Shown here one piece after another: positions 1-9,454 of a stretch of DNA of 64,000 nt (its first letter is position 1; each line of letters starts with the position of its first letter). A program made the position numbers and the translations under genes. The stretch is from Cellvibrio sp. PSBB023. Its GTDB lineage: Bacteria; Pseudomonadota; Gammaproteobacteria; Pseudomonadales; Cellvibrionaceae. The notes beneath the pieces were generated by a model, which was given only the letters and a program-made list of their open reading frames with translations, did no database searches and was not told where the DNA came from. Location: assembly GCF_002007605.1 (NCBI RefSeq), contig NZ_CP019799.1:3946001-4010000 (forward strand), given 5' to 3'.

Positions 1-2
1 CA

Positions 3-434
3 GTTTTTGATGAGATTCGTTATTGTGAAGATTTGCGCCAAGCAGAAGATATCCCAGTCTTTGGGCAAATACTCGCCAATTTTCATTGTGCACTTTTTTT
101 AAGACCAATACTTCGGAATTTTAAACATATCGAAAGTATGAGGAACCAAATAAATTTTACCCCCAATATTGCTTATCAATTAACAAATCTATTATTTGAT
201 CCAGAAAAATTACCTAGTTCATTAATGAAATATAAGGCTGACTTTTTGGCGTATCAGTATTTTCAGCTTTTTCGGAGTTATGAAAAAGCAATGCAATATA
301 AATTAGCTATACAGTGTTATCGCGAGTCGCTTAAAGCTAGTCCTTGGTCGTTTTTCAATCTGGGGCGCCATATTAAGTATATTCGATGTGTGTTTAAGTT
401 CTTGTTTGGCTCATTGGTGGTGAGTCAACGATAG
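3..434 (+). CDS. C-terminal part of a glycosyltransferase, probably GT2 (5' end outside the window)
   Basis: The reading frame is open to the left edge of the window, so only the C-terminal ~143 residues are visible. The first residues (FDEIRYCEDLRQAED) resemble the segment of family 2 glycosyltransferases that carries the conserved acidic ED pair near the acceptor site. A later stretch (FHCALFLRPILRNFKHIESM) fits the usual following strand, and the C-terminus is helical and basic. The stretch is AT-rich compared with glnE, as is common for surface-polysaccharide genes. It converges on and overlaps the next gene by 10 bp. The family call is inferred from a fragment; the sugar and acceptor are unknown. 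Confidence 0.5.
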   Translation, partial: VFDEIRYCEDLRQAEDIPVFGQILANFHCALFLRPILRNFKHIESMRNQINFTPNIAYQLTNLLFDPEKLPSSLMKYKADFLAYQYFQLFRSYEKAMQYKLAIQCYRESLKASPWSFFNLGRHIKYIRCVFKFLFGSLVVSQR

Positions 435-1981
435 GGGTTGCAGCTCACTACCTGCTCTATTTGAGGGGTTTCATTTTTGAAGATGACTGTCACGCTTTTC
501 CCGCGCTTAAAAGTTTTGATTTCGTGAAACACTCCTTCTTGAACTAAATGCATGGTGTCTTGCTGCAATGATTTTTGTTTGGTCTGGATAACAAGGTAGG
601 CATATGCTTTTAGCTTGTCTGTGGATGCCAAACTAATACGTAAATCTCTATCAATAAGGCAAGTCACTCCCTCTCTTAGTCGGCCGCTGTAATGCAGTAG
701 TCTGTTATCGCTCAGTGCGACAGGTGTATGTGGGGTGGTGTTTTGCTTGAGCCATTCGCCGGCAGATATCAAATTGGTTGGTGGTGGATTCTTGGTCGTC
801 ACAATGTCAACCATTAACACTATTGCTATGAACACAAGCCCGGATTTTATCCATGCACTAGCATTTGGCCATATTGACTCAGTCCAATCACTAATAGGCT
901 GGCTAATTAGTAATAGTATGAGAAGAGCAGTTAAAACTGTGTATCGCTCAATCATAAATTGCTGCGCCAATACAAACGTGGTTAGCATGGCCAGATTGAT
1001 GGCGATCGCCCAGAGTGCAATTTTGTTTTCGTCGGTCCATTCAATGTTCGCATTTTTTCTTATCGCAATGAAAGTGAAAACAAGATAGGGCCAGCTAACG
1101 GCCAGCAACAGGGTGTGAATTAGGTGCGCAATCAATCCAACATTTAAAATAAAGGGGGCATATTCTTTGCTGAAAGGGTTGAGCACATAGGTGGCCATAT
1201 TCTCCTGAGCAGTTTTTAGGCTGTATAAGCTGTTGGTGAATGCCTCTGTCGAGGGTATTTTTTTTAGCAGCGTTTCAAGTGCTGCGTCATTGATCAATAA
1301 AAACACACAAGCAGCAATAAGTGCGCAAATGTAGATGCTGGTACAGGTGAGCCAACTTTTTAAGCGCGCTGAGAGAGTGAAGTTGCCAACCCAAAAAAGG
1401 CAAAGCGGTAGCCCAATAATCCATGCAATTGCTTCGGATCGAAACATAAATGCCGCAGCTATTGCCAGCTGCCATTGCAGTGCATGACTGGTTTTTTGTG
1501 TGCGTATGAATTGAAAAAAATAAAGCAAAGCCAATAAGCTGAAAAGCCAATATCCGACATCGCGGATAATCATTTCCCGATAACCGTTGAATGCTGGAAG
1601 TAATAATGAAGCTAGCGCTGCGATCAATAGACCATGGCGGTTGTTTGTTGCGGTCGTATAAAGCTTTAAGAATACAGCAGGGATAACTGCGTAGAAGATG
1701 GAGTTGATCAAATAAAAAGAATTTTCGATGCTTATGTTAAGCGTTTTTGAGAGTAAAGCCCCTAATATTGCGTAAGCTGGCCACCCATAAATTTGAAGTG
1801 TGGCAGATAGTCCGCCCTGCAAGAAGGCTTCAGCAGTCGAGAGATAGACAATCGCGTCTCTGTTGATTACCGAACCTTGGATATTGGCTACCGAGAAGGC
1901 AGCACTGATACTAATCAGCAGTAAGTAGAGGAGTTTTTCGTTATTTAAAAGGTTGCCAATCTGGAGGTCGGTACTTTTCAT
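425..1981 (-). CDS. Polytopic membrane protein, GT-C / family 39-like glycosyltransferase
   Basis: The 518-residue protein has about ten hydrophobic segments between residues 15 and 395 and a soluble C-terminal tail. This is the layout of lipid-phosphate-sugar dependent GT-C transferases (ArnT/PMT-like). After the first membrane segment comes a loop with the acidic motif INRDAIVYLSTAEAFLQGG, in the place where GT-C enzymes keep their catalytic aspartate. A second conserved-looking loop follows (REMIIRDVGYWLF). Such enzymes work in the inner membrane with the active site on the periplasmic side. The gene lies next to a glycosyltransferase fragment, suggesting a surface-glycan role. Substrate unknown; it could also be an uncharacterised O-antigen or protein glycosylation enzyme. 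Confidence 0.55.
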   Translation of the reverse strand: MKSTDLQIGNLLNNEKLLYLLLISISAAFSVANIQGSVINRDAIVYLSTAEAFLQGGLSATLQIYGWPAYAILGALLSKTLNISIENSFYLINSIFYAVIPAVFLKLYTTATNNRHGLLIAALASLLLPAFNGYREMIIRDVGYWLFSLLALLYFFQFIRTQKTSHALQWQLAIAAAFMFRSEAIAWIIGLPLCLFWVGNFTLSARLKSWLTCTSIYICALIAACVFLLINDAALETLLKKIPSTEAFTNSLYSLKTAQENMATYVLNPFSKEYAPFILNVGLIAHLIHTLLLAVSWPYLVFTFIAIRKNANIEWTDENKIALWAIAINLAMLTTFVLAQQFMIERYTVLTALLILLLISQPISDWTESIWPNASAWIKSGLVFIAIVLMVDIVTTKNPPPTNLISAGEWLKQNTTPHTPVALSDNRLLHYSGRLREGVTCLIDRDLRISLASTDKLKAYAYLVIQTKQKSLQQDTMHLVQEGVFHEIKTFKRGKSVTVIFKNETPQIEQVVSCNPYR

Positions 1982-2171
1982 GGGCTGACTCTGTTGTTCG
2001 AGTTGGTGTGCTGCTATCGAATTTTGCGCGGCAATTATACTGATTTACATGCTAACAGGGCTTTTTTCATGGTGATTATATCCGTTGTGCGACTTTGTAT
2101 CAGCTGCGCTAAGTCAGTGTCGTCCGCACAGAAACTGCTATTATTCTCTGCATCAATAAATAGCTGTGTCG

Positions 2172-5171
2172 ATGAGTCCTGTCTTTATGTTGAATTTTTC
2201 CGGAATTCCCTCCGAGTTACATGCCCCCGCCCAGCGTTACTGGGAACAGTTTGAAGCTGCCATCCTCAGTCAAACGCTGTCTCACCCTCGGGATTTGTTG
2301 CCGCCCACTATCAGCGTCGATACGTTTTTCCAGCAATTGACTCGTGCGTTTGTCGCAAGCGAATTCATCGCCAAAACCTGTGCCCAGCGTCCGGCTTATT
2401 TATTGGAACTGATTGAATCCGGTGCCTTGTTTGAGGCGCAGACTGACGCGCATCTGGATGCATTTACCGCTGCAGTGAATGCCTGTAATACCGACGCGGA
2501 ATTGGATACCTGCCTGCGCCGCCAGCGGCAGATGGCGATGATCCGTATTATCTGGCGCGACCTGAATCGCATTGAAGGTATGCGCGAAGTGACAGCGGAA
2601 TTGTCGCGCTTTGCCGACCGGGTGATTCAAACGACGGCGGAATGTCACTATCGCTCGCTGGAAAAAATGTACGGCACGCCTATCGGTCGCGAGTCTGGTA
2701 TAGCGCAGCCATTTATGGTGCTGGGTATGGGTAAGCTGGGCGCGGGTGAATTAAATATTTCTTCGGATATCGACCTGATTTTTACCTTCCCCGAAGGGGG
2801 CGAAACCAATCATGCCAGCCGTGCGATCAGCAACCAGGAGTTTTTTATCAAGCTCGGGCAGCGGCTGATTAAAAGTCTGGACACAGTCACCGCCGATGGT
2901 TTTGTGTTCCGGGTGGATATGCGTTTGCGCCCACACGGCCAGAGCGGTGCGCTGGCCATGAGTTTTGTGGGCATGGAGGATTACTACCAAACCCAAGGGC
3001 GCGAGTGGGAACGCTACGCCATGATCAAGGCGCGCACTGTGGCCATGGCTGGCGGTGAGCAGCAGGCCGAGGCGCGCCAATTGCTGGGCAAAATGCTGCA
3101 GCCCTTTACCTATCGCCAATACATTGATTTCAGTGCGATTGAATCCCTGCGCGAAATGAAAGGGTTAATTGCGCGGCAGGTGCAGCGCAAGGGGATGAAT
3201 CTGGACGTGAAGCTGGGCGAGGGCGGCATCCGTGAAGTGGAGTTTGTGGTTCAGGTATTCCAATTGATTCGCGGCGGTCGCGATGCTCGCCTGCGCAAGC
3301 GCAAAGTGCCGGTGCTTTTACCCTTTTTGGAGCAGGAAAATTATTTACCGCCGGGTGCGGGTTCGGCATTGCTTGAAGCCTATATTTTTCTGCGCAATAC
3401 CGAGCATGCCATTCAGGGCTATCAGGATAAGCAAACCCAATCCCTGCCGATTGATCCTGTAGGGCAGTTGCGTTTGGCTTGGGTGATGGGGTTTGACACC
3501 TGGGACAGTTTCTTTGAAACGCTCAGCCGCTATCGCCACTGCGTTAATGCGGAATTCAAAGCCGTTATCGCTGCTCCCGATGAAGAGGATTCCATCGATC
3601 AAAAAGCCCTGACCTTTTGGATGGGGTTGTGGGAGGGAAGTTTGCAGGGCGAGGATGCCATTCATGCGCTGGAGGCGCAGGACATTGAAGGCGCTGCGGC
3701 GCTGGTGAAAAACCTGGCAGACCTGCGTGAAAGCCGTGCGGTTTTATCCATGCAGGCCAGTGGGCGCACCCGTCTGGAGGCGTTTATCCCGCGTTTATTG
3801 CACATGCTGGTGCAGGAAGCGCTGCAAGGTAAGTTACCGCTTACTGTTGCGGAAACCTTTGCGCGTATTGAACCCTTGATTGAAGCTATTGCACGGCGCA
3901 GCGCCTATTTGGTGCTATTAGTCGAGAACCCAACGGCCATTCACCAGTTGGTGATGCTCTGCGCCGCCAGCCCCTGGATTGCCGATCAACTGGCGCAATA
4001 CCCGGCGCTATTGGATGAGCTGCTCACCCCGGAAAGCCTCTATGCGCCGCCGGATAAAATGTCGCTGCGCGATGAGTTGCGTCGCGATGTGCTGCGCCTG
4101 AGCTGGGATGATCTTGAGGGGCACATGGAAGCGCTACGCTATTTCCGCTCTGCCCATGCCCTGCGCGTGGCCGCCAGCGAAGTGACCGGCGCCCTGCCGC
4201 TGATGAAGGTGAGTGACTACCTTACCTTCATCGCCGAGGTGGTGCTGGAGCATGTGCTGCAGTTGAGTTGGGAGCACTTGGTGGAGCGCCATGGGCGCCC
4301 CCGTCGCAGCGACGGTTCGGTCGATGCAACACCGGATTTTGTGATTATCGGCTACGGTAAATTGGGCGGCATTGAGCTGGGGCACGGTTCGGATCTGGAT
4401 CTGGTGTTTATCCACAACACCGATAGCAACCTGAGCACCGATGGCGAGCGCGCTATCGACAACATTACGTTTTATACCCGCCTCGGCCAGCGCATTATCC
4501 ATGTGCTCAACACCTACACGCCCTCGGGCAAGCTCTATGAAGTGGATATGCGCCTGCGGCCGTCCGGCAACTCGGGGTTGTTGGTGTCATCGCTCGCCGC
4601 GTTTGAAAAATACCAGGCCAATGAAGCCTGGACTTGGGAGCATCAGGCGTTGGTTCGGGCGCGGGTAGTGGCGGGAGATGAACGGCTCGCCGAACAGTTT
4701 GAACAGGTGCGCGAGCGCATTCTTACCCGTGAGCGGGATCTGGCTGCATTGCGCGTCGATGTACGCGACATGCGCCGCAAGATGCGCGAGCAATTGGGCT
4801 CCGAGTCCAAATCCAAAAATAGCGCCTTAAATACGGCCAAAACACCGGTTTTATTTAATTTGAAACAGGATGCGGGTGGTATCGTGGATATTGAATTTAT
4901 GGTTCAATACGCGGCCTTGGCCTGGGCATCTAAAGCGCCCGGGATCATCCGGTACACGGACAACATTCGCATACTCGGATCACTGGAAGAGGCAGGCTTA
5001 CTCGATGCCCAATCCGTGGCCCACCTGATCGCGGCTTACAAGGCATACCGATCCACCGGGCACCGCCTCGCGCTACAGCGTCAAGAGGCGGTACTAGAAG
5101 GCGACAATCACTTCCTGACCGAGCGAGCGCAAGTCACAGCCTTGTGGCAGCAACTGATCGATCACGACTGA
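2172..5171 (+). CDS. glnE: Bifunctional glutamine synthetase adenylyltransferase / adenylyl-removing enzyme
   Basis: GlnE adds AMP to, and removes it from, glutamine synthetase in response to PII and glutamine, setting nitrogen assimilation. Two nucleotidyltransferase domains are visible. The N-terminal (deadenylylating) one has GMGKLGAGELN followed by SDIDLIF near residues 185-205. The C-terminal (adenylylating) one has GYGKLGGIELGHGSDLDLVF near residue 725. A helical PII-responsive linker follows each. Length of about 1,000 residues is slightly above the E. coli enzyme. Start is uncertain: GTG 2166, ATG 2172 and ATG 2187 are in frame and none has a strong ribosome binding site. ilvE follows 94 bp downstream, the usual pseudomonad order. 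Confidence 0.95.
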   Translation: MSPVFMLNFSGIPSELHAPAQRYWEQFEAAILSQTLSHPRDLLPPTISVDTFFQQLTRAFVASEFIAKTCAQRPAYLLELIESGALFEAQTDAHLDAFTAAVNACNTDAELDTCLRRQRQMAMIRIIWRDLNRIEGMREVTAELSRFADRVIQTTAECHYRSLEKMYGTPIGRESGIAQPFMVLGMGKLGAGELNISSDIDLIFTFPEGGETNHASRAISNQEFFIKLGQRLIKSLDTVTADGFVFRVDMRLRPHGQSGALAMSFVGMEDYYQTQGREWERYAMIKARTVAMAGGEQQAEARQLLGKMLQPFTYRQYIDFSAIESLREMKGLIARQVQRKGMNLDVKLGEGGIREVEFVVQVFQLIRGGRDARLRKRKVPVLLPFLEQENYLPPGAGSALLEAYIFLRNTEHAIQGYQDKQTQSLPIDPVGQLRLAWVMGFDTWDSFFETLSRYRHCVNAEFKAVIAAPDEEDSIDQKALTFWMGLWEGSLQGEDAIHALEAQDIEGAAALVKNLADLRESRAVLSMQASGRTRLEAFIPRLLHMLVQEALQGKLPLTVAETFARIEPLIEAIARRSAYLVLLVENPTAIHQLVMLCAASPWIADQLAQYPALLDELLTPESLYAPPDKMSLRDELRRDVLRLSWDDLEGHMEALRYFRSAHALRVAASEVTGALPLMKVSDYLTFIAEVVLEHVLQLSWEHLVERHGRPRRSDGSVDATPDFVIIGYGKLGGIELGHGSDLDLVFIHNTDSNLSTDGERAIDNITFYTRLGQRIIHVLNTYTPSGKLYEVDMRLRPSGNSGLLVSSLAAFEKYQANEAWTWEHQALVRARVVAGDERLAEQFEQVRERILTRERDLAALRVDVRDMRRKMREQLGSESKSKNSALNTAKTPVLFNLKQDAGGIVDIEFMVQYAALAWASKAPGIIRYTDNIRILGSLEEAGLLDAQSVAHLIAAYKAYRSTGHRLALQRQEAVLEGDNHFLTERAQVTALWQQLIDHD

Positions 5172-5265
5172 TTTATCGCCCGAATACTCAGTGGTGCGCG
5201 GCTGCGGCTGCGCCTGACAATCCCGAACACACAGACCTGTTTTTAACACAGAATTTGGAGTTGCT

Positions 5266-6195
5266 ATGTCTTTTGCCGATCGCGACGGCGTTATATGGCT
5301 CGATGGTGAACTCATTCCCTGGCGCGATGCCAAGGTTCACGTTTTAACCCACACTTTGCACTACGGCATGGGCGTATTTGAAGGTGTGCGGGCTTACAAC
5401 AGTGCAAGCATGGGCACCAGTATTTTCCGTCTGCAAGAACACACGGATCGCCTGTTCCGCTCCGCGCACATCATGCGTATGAAAATGCCATTCACCAAAG
5501 ATGTGGTGAATGATGCGCACAAACAAGTTGTCCGTGAAAACAACCTTGCCGAAGCTTACCTGCGCCCCATGGCATTTTACGGTTCTGAAGGCATGGGCCT
5601 GCGCGCTGACAATTTGAAAGTGCATGTGATGGTTGCCGCTTGGCACTGGCCGTCTTACATGTCACCAGAAGCGCGCGATCAAGGTATCCGCATTCGCACC
5701 TCCAGCTACACACGCCATCACGTGAATATTTCCATGTGTAAAGCGAAGGCCAACGGTCACTACATCAACTCACTTCTGGCGTTGCAAGAAGCGCTGGACA
5801 GTGGTTGTGAAGAAGCGTTGTTGCTTGATGCAGAAGGTTATGTGGCAGAAGGTAGCGGCGAGAACTTTTTCCTGGTGCGCGACGGCATTATCTATACGCC
5901 GGAGCTGACCTCCTGCCTTGATGGCATCACCCGCAATACTATTTTCCAATTGGCCGCCGATTGCGGCTACACCATCAAAGAAAAGCGCATCACCCGCGAT
6001 GAAGTGTACATTGCCGATGAAGCTTTCTTTACCGGTACTGCGGCAGAGGTATTGCCGATCCGCGAATTGGATGGCCGTATTATTGGTGAAGGTCGCCGCG
6101 GTCCCATCACCACCCGTTTGCAAGACTTGTATTTCAAGTCCGTGCGCGGCGAATTGCCTGAGCACACCAACTGGTTGGCGCCGGTTGCAAAATAA
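5266..6195 (+). CDS. ilvE: Branched-chain amino acid aminotransferase
   Basis: This PLP-dependent class IV aminotransferase interconverts leucine, isoleucine and valine with their 2-oxo acids, using 2-oxoglutarate/glutamate. The 309-residue length matches IlvE. The early motif HTLHYGMGVFEGVRAY and the lysine-containing AKANGHYINS, which aligns with the PLP Schiff-base lysine region of E. coli IlvE, are both present. So is the C-terminal EGSGENFFLVRDG phosphate-loop region. ATG is preceded by TTGGAG at a good distance. The gene ends just before a strong intrinsic terminator, so it closes the glnE-ilvE unit. Confidence 0.95.
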   Translation: MSFADRDGVIWLDGELIPWRDAKVHVLTHTLHYGMGVFEGVRAYNSASMGTSIFRLQEHTDRLFRSAHIMRMKMPFTKDVVNDAHKQVVRENNLAEAYLRPMAFYGSEGMGLRADNLKVHVMVAAWHWPSYMSPEARDQGIRIRTSSYTRHHVNISMCKAKANGHYINSLLALQEALDSGCEEALLLDAEGYVAEGSGENFFLVRDGIIYTPELTSCLDGITRNTIFQLAADCGYTIKEKRITRDEVYIADEAFFTGTAAEVLPIRELDGRIIGEGRRGPITTRLQDLYFKSVRGELPEHTNWLAPVAK

Positions 6196-6200
6196 CCGCC

Positions 6201-6235
6201 ACAATAACGGAGCCAAATGGCTCCGTTATTGTTTT
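6201..6235 (+). terminator. Intrinsic terminator after ilvE
   Basis: A perfect inverted repeat (AATAACGGAGCC at 6203-6214 and its complement at 6219-6230, extendable to 14 bp) has a 4-base loop and is followed by a short T run. The loop contains an ATG (6217) that would lengthen the next gene. The hairpin argues against that start. Confidence 0.8.
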
Positions 6236-6279
6236 CCCTCTCCGCACCTGCCCAAATGCCTATGCCTCTTGTGTCGCCT

Positions 6280-7359
6280 ATGAATGAAATGGAATTTCCT
6301 GTCGAGCTGAAAACCATCCAAAAAATTTTGGTAATTGGCCCTGCATGGATCGGCGATATGATGATGGCGCAGACCCTGTTCAAATTGCTGAAAATGCGTA
6401 ATCCACAGGTGCAAATTGATGTGCTCGCCTCCAGCTGGACGCGACAATTAATCGCCTGTATGCCAGAAGTAAATCAGGTTATCGATATGCCCCTGGGGCA
6501 CGGCAAGTTGGGTTTGGGCGCGCGGCGTGCGCTGGGTAAATCGTTGGCGGCGAGTGGTTATGAGCAGGCGATAGTGTTGCCCAATTCACTGAAGTCCGCG
6601 TTTATTCCTTTTTTTGCCCGCATACCTCTACGTACCGGCTGGCGTGGTGAATATCGCTATGGCCTATTAAACGATGTGCGCGTACTGGATAAAAAACGCT
6701 ACCCGCTCATGGTTCAGCGCTATGCCGCTCTCGCCCTGCCTAAAGGGACTGAGCCGCTGCAGACGTTTCCATTTCCCTCGCTGCAAGTGAATCAACACCA
6801 GCGCCCACAATTGTTAACAAAATTTGCGTTGCAGCTGGATCGCCCCTTATTGATAATTTGTCCAGGCGCGGAATATGGCCCTGCCAAACGTTGGCCGGAA
6901 CATTATTTTGCAGAAGTGGCCGATAAAAAAATTCGCGCCGGTTGGCAGGTGTGGCTCATGGGGTCGGCAAAGGACAACGAAGTCACCGACGCAATTCGTA
7001 ATCTGTTGCTTGATGAAGAGCGTCACCACTGTTTCAACCTGGCGGGCAGTACATCCCTGGGTGAGGCTATTGAATTGATTGCCTGCGCAGATGCGGTGTT
7101 GAGTAATGATTCGGGGTTGATGCATATCGCCGCTGCCCTGCAAAAACCATTAGCAGTGATTTACGGCTCCACCTCGCCCGAACACACGCCGCCGCTGTCG
7201 GCTAGCGTTAGCATCATCAGCACTCAGATTGAATGTTCACCGTGTTTTGAACGCGAGTGTCCAAAAGTGCATCACAAGTGTCTGCGCGACTTAATGCCGC
7301 ATCAGGTATTGGTGGCGCTCGACAAATTGCTCGCCGAGCCTGTTCACATCAGCCGGTAA
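6280..7359 (+). CDS. waaF: LPS heptosyltransferase II (GT9)
   Basis: WaaF adds the second L-glycero-D-manno-heptose to the LPS inner core at the cytoplasmic face of the inner membrane. The family 9 fold is clear. The N-terminal KILVIGPAWIGDMMMAQTLF motif is typical. The C-terminal donor domain holds CPGAEYGPAKRWPEHYFAE and the NDSGLMHIAAALQKPLAVIYG motif. The Cys-rich end (CSPCFERECPKVHHKCL) is usual for WaaF. The in-frame ATG at 6217 sits in the loop of the ilvE terminator, so I prefer ATG 6280 (359 aa). ATG 6289 is also possible. It heads an LPS-core block (waaF, waaG-waaP, msbA, hldE). No waaC (heptosyltransferase I) is visible nearby. Confidence 0.9.
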   Translation: MNEMEFPVELKTIQKILVIGPAWIGDMMMAQTLFKLLKMRNPQVQIDVLASSWTRQLIACMPEVNQVIDMPLGHGKLGLGARRALGKSLAASGYEQAIVLPNSLKSAFIPFFARIPLRTGWRGEYRYGLLNDVRVLDKKRYPLMVQRYAALALPKGTEPLQTFPFPSLQVNQHQRPQLLTKFALQLDRPLLIICPGAEYGPAKRWPEHYFAEVADKKIRAGWQVWLMGSAKDNEVTDAIRNLLLDEERHHCFNLAGSTSLGEAIELIACADAVLSNDSGLMHIAAALQKPLAVIYGSTSPEHTPPLSASVSIISTQIECSPCFERECPKVHHKCLRDLMPHQVLVALDKLLAEPVHISR

Positions 7360-7372
7360 ACGGAATTTATTA

Positions 7373-9325
7373 ATGAAGTTAGCCTTGGTGATTTTTCGCT
7401 ATTTTCCGTTTGGTGGATTGCAGCGCGATATGTTGGCGATTGCGCAAGCAGCACAAGCGCGCGGACATCAGGTCACCATTTTTTGTGGTGAATGGCAGGG
7501 GGATAAAGCTCCCGGTATCGATGTTGTCGAAATAAAAGCACACGGTCTTTTTAATATTGCAGGTGTTAAAAAGTTTGTTAATGCTTTTCAAAAACAGTTC
7601 GTAGCTTCGCAATTTGATTTGTTAGTTGGCTTTAACAAAATGCCTGGGCTCGATGTGTATTATTGTGGCGACTCCTGTTTCGCTAAAAAAGCCTATGAAG
7701 AGCGTGGCTTACTCTATCGTTTAACGCCGCGTGCCAAGCTTTATTTGCATTATGAAACTGCTGTTTATTCACATCTCAGCAACACACATATTCTGGAGGT
7801 GTCCGCCGCAGAGCGCCCCGTATTTGCCAAGTATTATGCAACACTTGATGTACGGCAGACACTCTTGCCTCCTGGTGTCGATCGTCAGCTAATAGGCTCG
7901 TGTGTGAGCCGCGTTTCTGCACGACAAAAAATTCGCAAGGAGCTATCGCTTGCCGATAACGATCACTTAATTCTTTGTGTTGGGTCGGGCTTTAAAACCA
8001 AGGGGCTGGATCGTAGCCTACGTAGTTTTGCTGTGTTTCGCAAAAATAATCCGCGTGCGCTTCTGGTTGTGGTTGGCAATGGAGACCCGCGTCCTTTTCG
8101 GGCTCTGGTGAAGTCGCTTGGTTTGAGTGATGCTGTGAAATTTTTAGGCGGGCGTCGCGATATGGCAGATATTTATGCCGCTGGCGATTTGCTCCTGCAC
8201 CCTGCCTATAAAGAAGTGACTGGTAATGTCATTCTGGAGGCTATGCTCTCCGCTATTCCCGTTCTGGTCACACCTGTATGTGGTTATGCCCATTATGCTG
8301 TTGATCATGCAATGGGTGAACTGCTGTTAGCGCCGGACGATGCGCAAACAGTAGCGGTACAAATGGAAAAGCTGTTAGCAGTTGACCCTCATGATTGGCA
8401 GTCCAAGGCGGAGCGTTTTGCCTGTGAGAGTGATATTTTTTCGCGCCCTGATTGCGCTGTGAATGAAATAGAGCGTATAGCGTATGCACCCGGGCCAACA
8501 CCCTTGGTGCAATCGGCAGCGGCAAGTGAATGGGTATTGTGTGATGAGATGATTGAGGCTTGGCAACACAAGGATGTGTTTGCGTTGGTTGAGTCACTTT
8601 CGGGCCCTATTGCGCGTGAAATGCCTGATCGACAAACGTTGCGCTTTGAATTGAATGGGCAGGGTTATTATCGAAAATGGCATCGCGGTGTTGGTTGGCG
8701 CGAGGTTATCAAAAACCTGATCTGTTTCCGCCTGCCAATATTGGGTGCAAAAAATGAGTGGGAGGCGCTCACCAAATTGCGGGCGCTGGCTATCCCCAGT
8801 TTGATGGCGGTAGCCTATGGGTGGAGAGGCTCAAGTCCTGCGAGCCAACAGTCCTTCATAGTCACTCGTGAACTTGACGGTGTTGTGCAACTGGATCACT
8901 ACTTTGAACAGCATTCAGTCGCGATTAATACCCGGAGGCTTATCCTTCACCGGCTTGCCGTGATGGCACGTGAGCTTCATGGAGCAGGGATTAATCATCG
9001 CGACTTTTATCTTTGCCATTTTATGCTCAAACCTGCTTCACTGGGGATGGGTAATCAACCGGATATTTATTTAATCGATTTACACCGAGCCCAGTGCCGT
9101 GTGCGAGTGCCGCTGCGCTGGCAAATCAAAGACTTGGCTGCGCTTTATTATTCCACATTGAATCTCGGTTTTAGTCGTCGCGATATATTGCGCTTTTTGA
9201 TGGTGTATTTTGATTGCCCGATGCGTGAAATTCTGGAGCAAAAGCCTTTGTTGCTTAAGCAGATCCAGAGTCGGGCATTAAAAATCTATTGGCGTGACTT
9301 TGGTCATGCGCCAACTGTCTATTGA
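7373..9325 (+). CDS. WaaG-WaaP fusion: core glycosyltransferase (GT4) joined to heptose kinase
   Basis: The 650-residue protein contains two enzymes normally made as separate proteins. Residues 1 to about 375 are a WaaG-like family 4 glucosyltransferase, with N-terminal GGLQRDMLAIAQAAQARGH, LLVGFNKMPGLDVYYCGD and the donor motif HPAYKEVTGNVILEAMLS. From about residue 385 to the end is a WaaP/RfaP-type LPS core heptose kinase. It shows YYRKWHRGVGWREVIKNL, GAKNEWEAL, the catalytic-loop motif HGAGINHRDFYLCHFML and IDLHRAQ for metal binding. Lengths match the two separate families almost exactly, so this looks like a clean in-frame gene fusion. It would add the first outer-core hexose and phosphorylate core heptose. 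It sits 13 bp after waaF. Confidence 0.88.
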   Translation: MKLALVIFRYFPFGGLQRDMLAIAQAAQARGHQVTIFCGEWQGDKAPGIDVVEIKAHGLFNIAGVKKFVNAFQKQFVASQFDLLVGFNKMPGLDVYYCGDSCFAKKAYEERGLLYRLTPRAKLYLHYETAVYSHLSNTHILEVSAAERPVFAKYYATLDVRQTLLPPGVDRQLIGSCVSRVSARQKIRKELSLADNDHLILCVGSGFKTKGLDRSLRSFAVFRKNNPRALLVVVGNGDPRPFRALVKSLGLSDAVKFLGGRRDMADIYAAGDLLLHPAYKEVTGNVILEAMLSAIPVLVTPVCGYAHYAVDHAMGELLLAPDDAQTVAVQMEKLLAVDPHDWQSKAERFACESDIFSRPDCAVNEIERIAYAPGPTPLVQSAAASEWVLCDEMIEAWQHKDVFALVESLSGPIAREMPDRQTLRFELNGQGYYRKWHRGVGWREVIKNLICFRLPILGAKNEWEALTKLRALAIPSLMAVAYGWRGSSPASQQSFIVTRELDGVVQLDHYFEQHSVAINTRRLILHRLAVMARELHGAGINHRDFYLCHFMLKPASLGMGNQPDIYLIDLHRAQCRVRVPLRWQIKDLAALYYSTLNLGFSRRDILRFLMVYFDCPMREILEQKPLLLKQIQSRALKIYWRDFGHAPTVY

Positions 9326-9437
9326 TGCCAAGTGGTTTCTCTACTGGGTGCCTGCGGCCTTGCTGGCTGCGCTCTTGATGAACGGATACCAGCGCGAGCC
9401 AGAGTCAGTGACCCTTGCTCCCGCCGTGGCACATTAA
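9306..9437 (+). CDS. Possible 43-residue single-span membrane protein
   Basis: A short frame begins at an ATG inside the last codons of the waaG-waaP fusion (20-bp overlap) and ends 17 bp before msbA. The predicted peptide has a hydrophobic stretch (WFLYWVPAALLAALLM) followed by a polar tail, and it fills an otherwise empty 129-bp gap in a tightly packed operon. The ribosome binding site is weak. I do not recognise it. It may be a real small membrane protein or chance. Confidence 0.35.
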   Translation: MRQLSIDAKWFLYWVPAALLAALLMNGYQREPESVTLAPAVAH

Positions 9438-9454
9438 TATTGATTGGATAATTT

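Noticed and set aside
6217..6279. N-terminal extension of waaF from ATG 6217
   Set aside because: The ATG lies in the loop of the ilvE terminator and the extra 21 residues have no GT9 resemblance.
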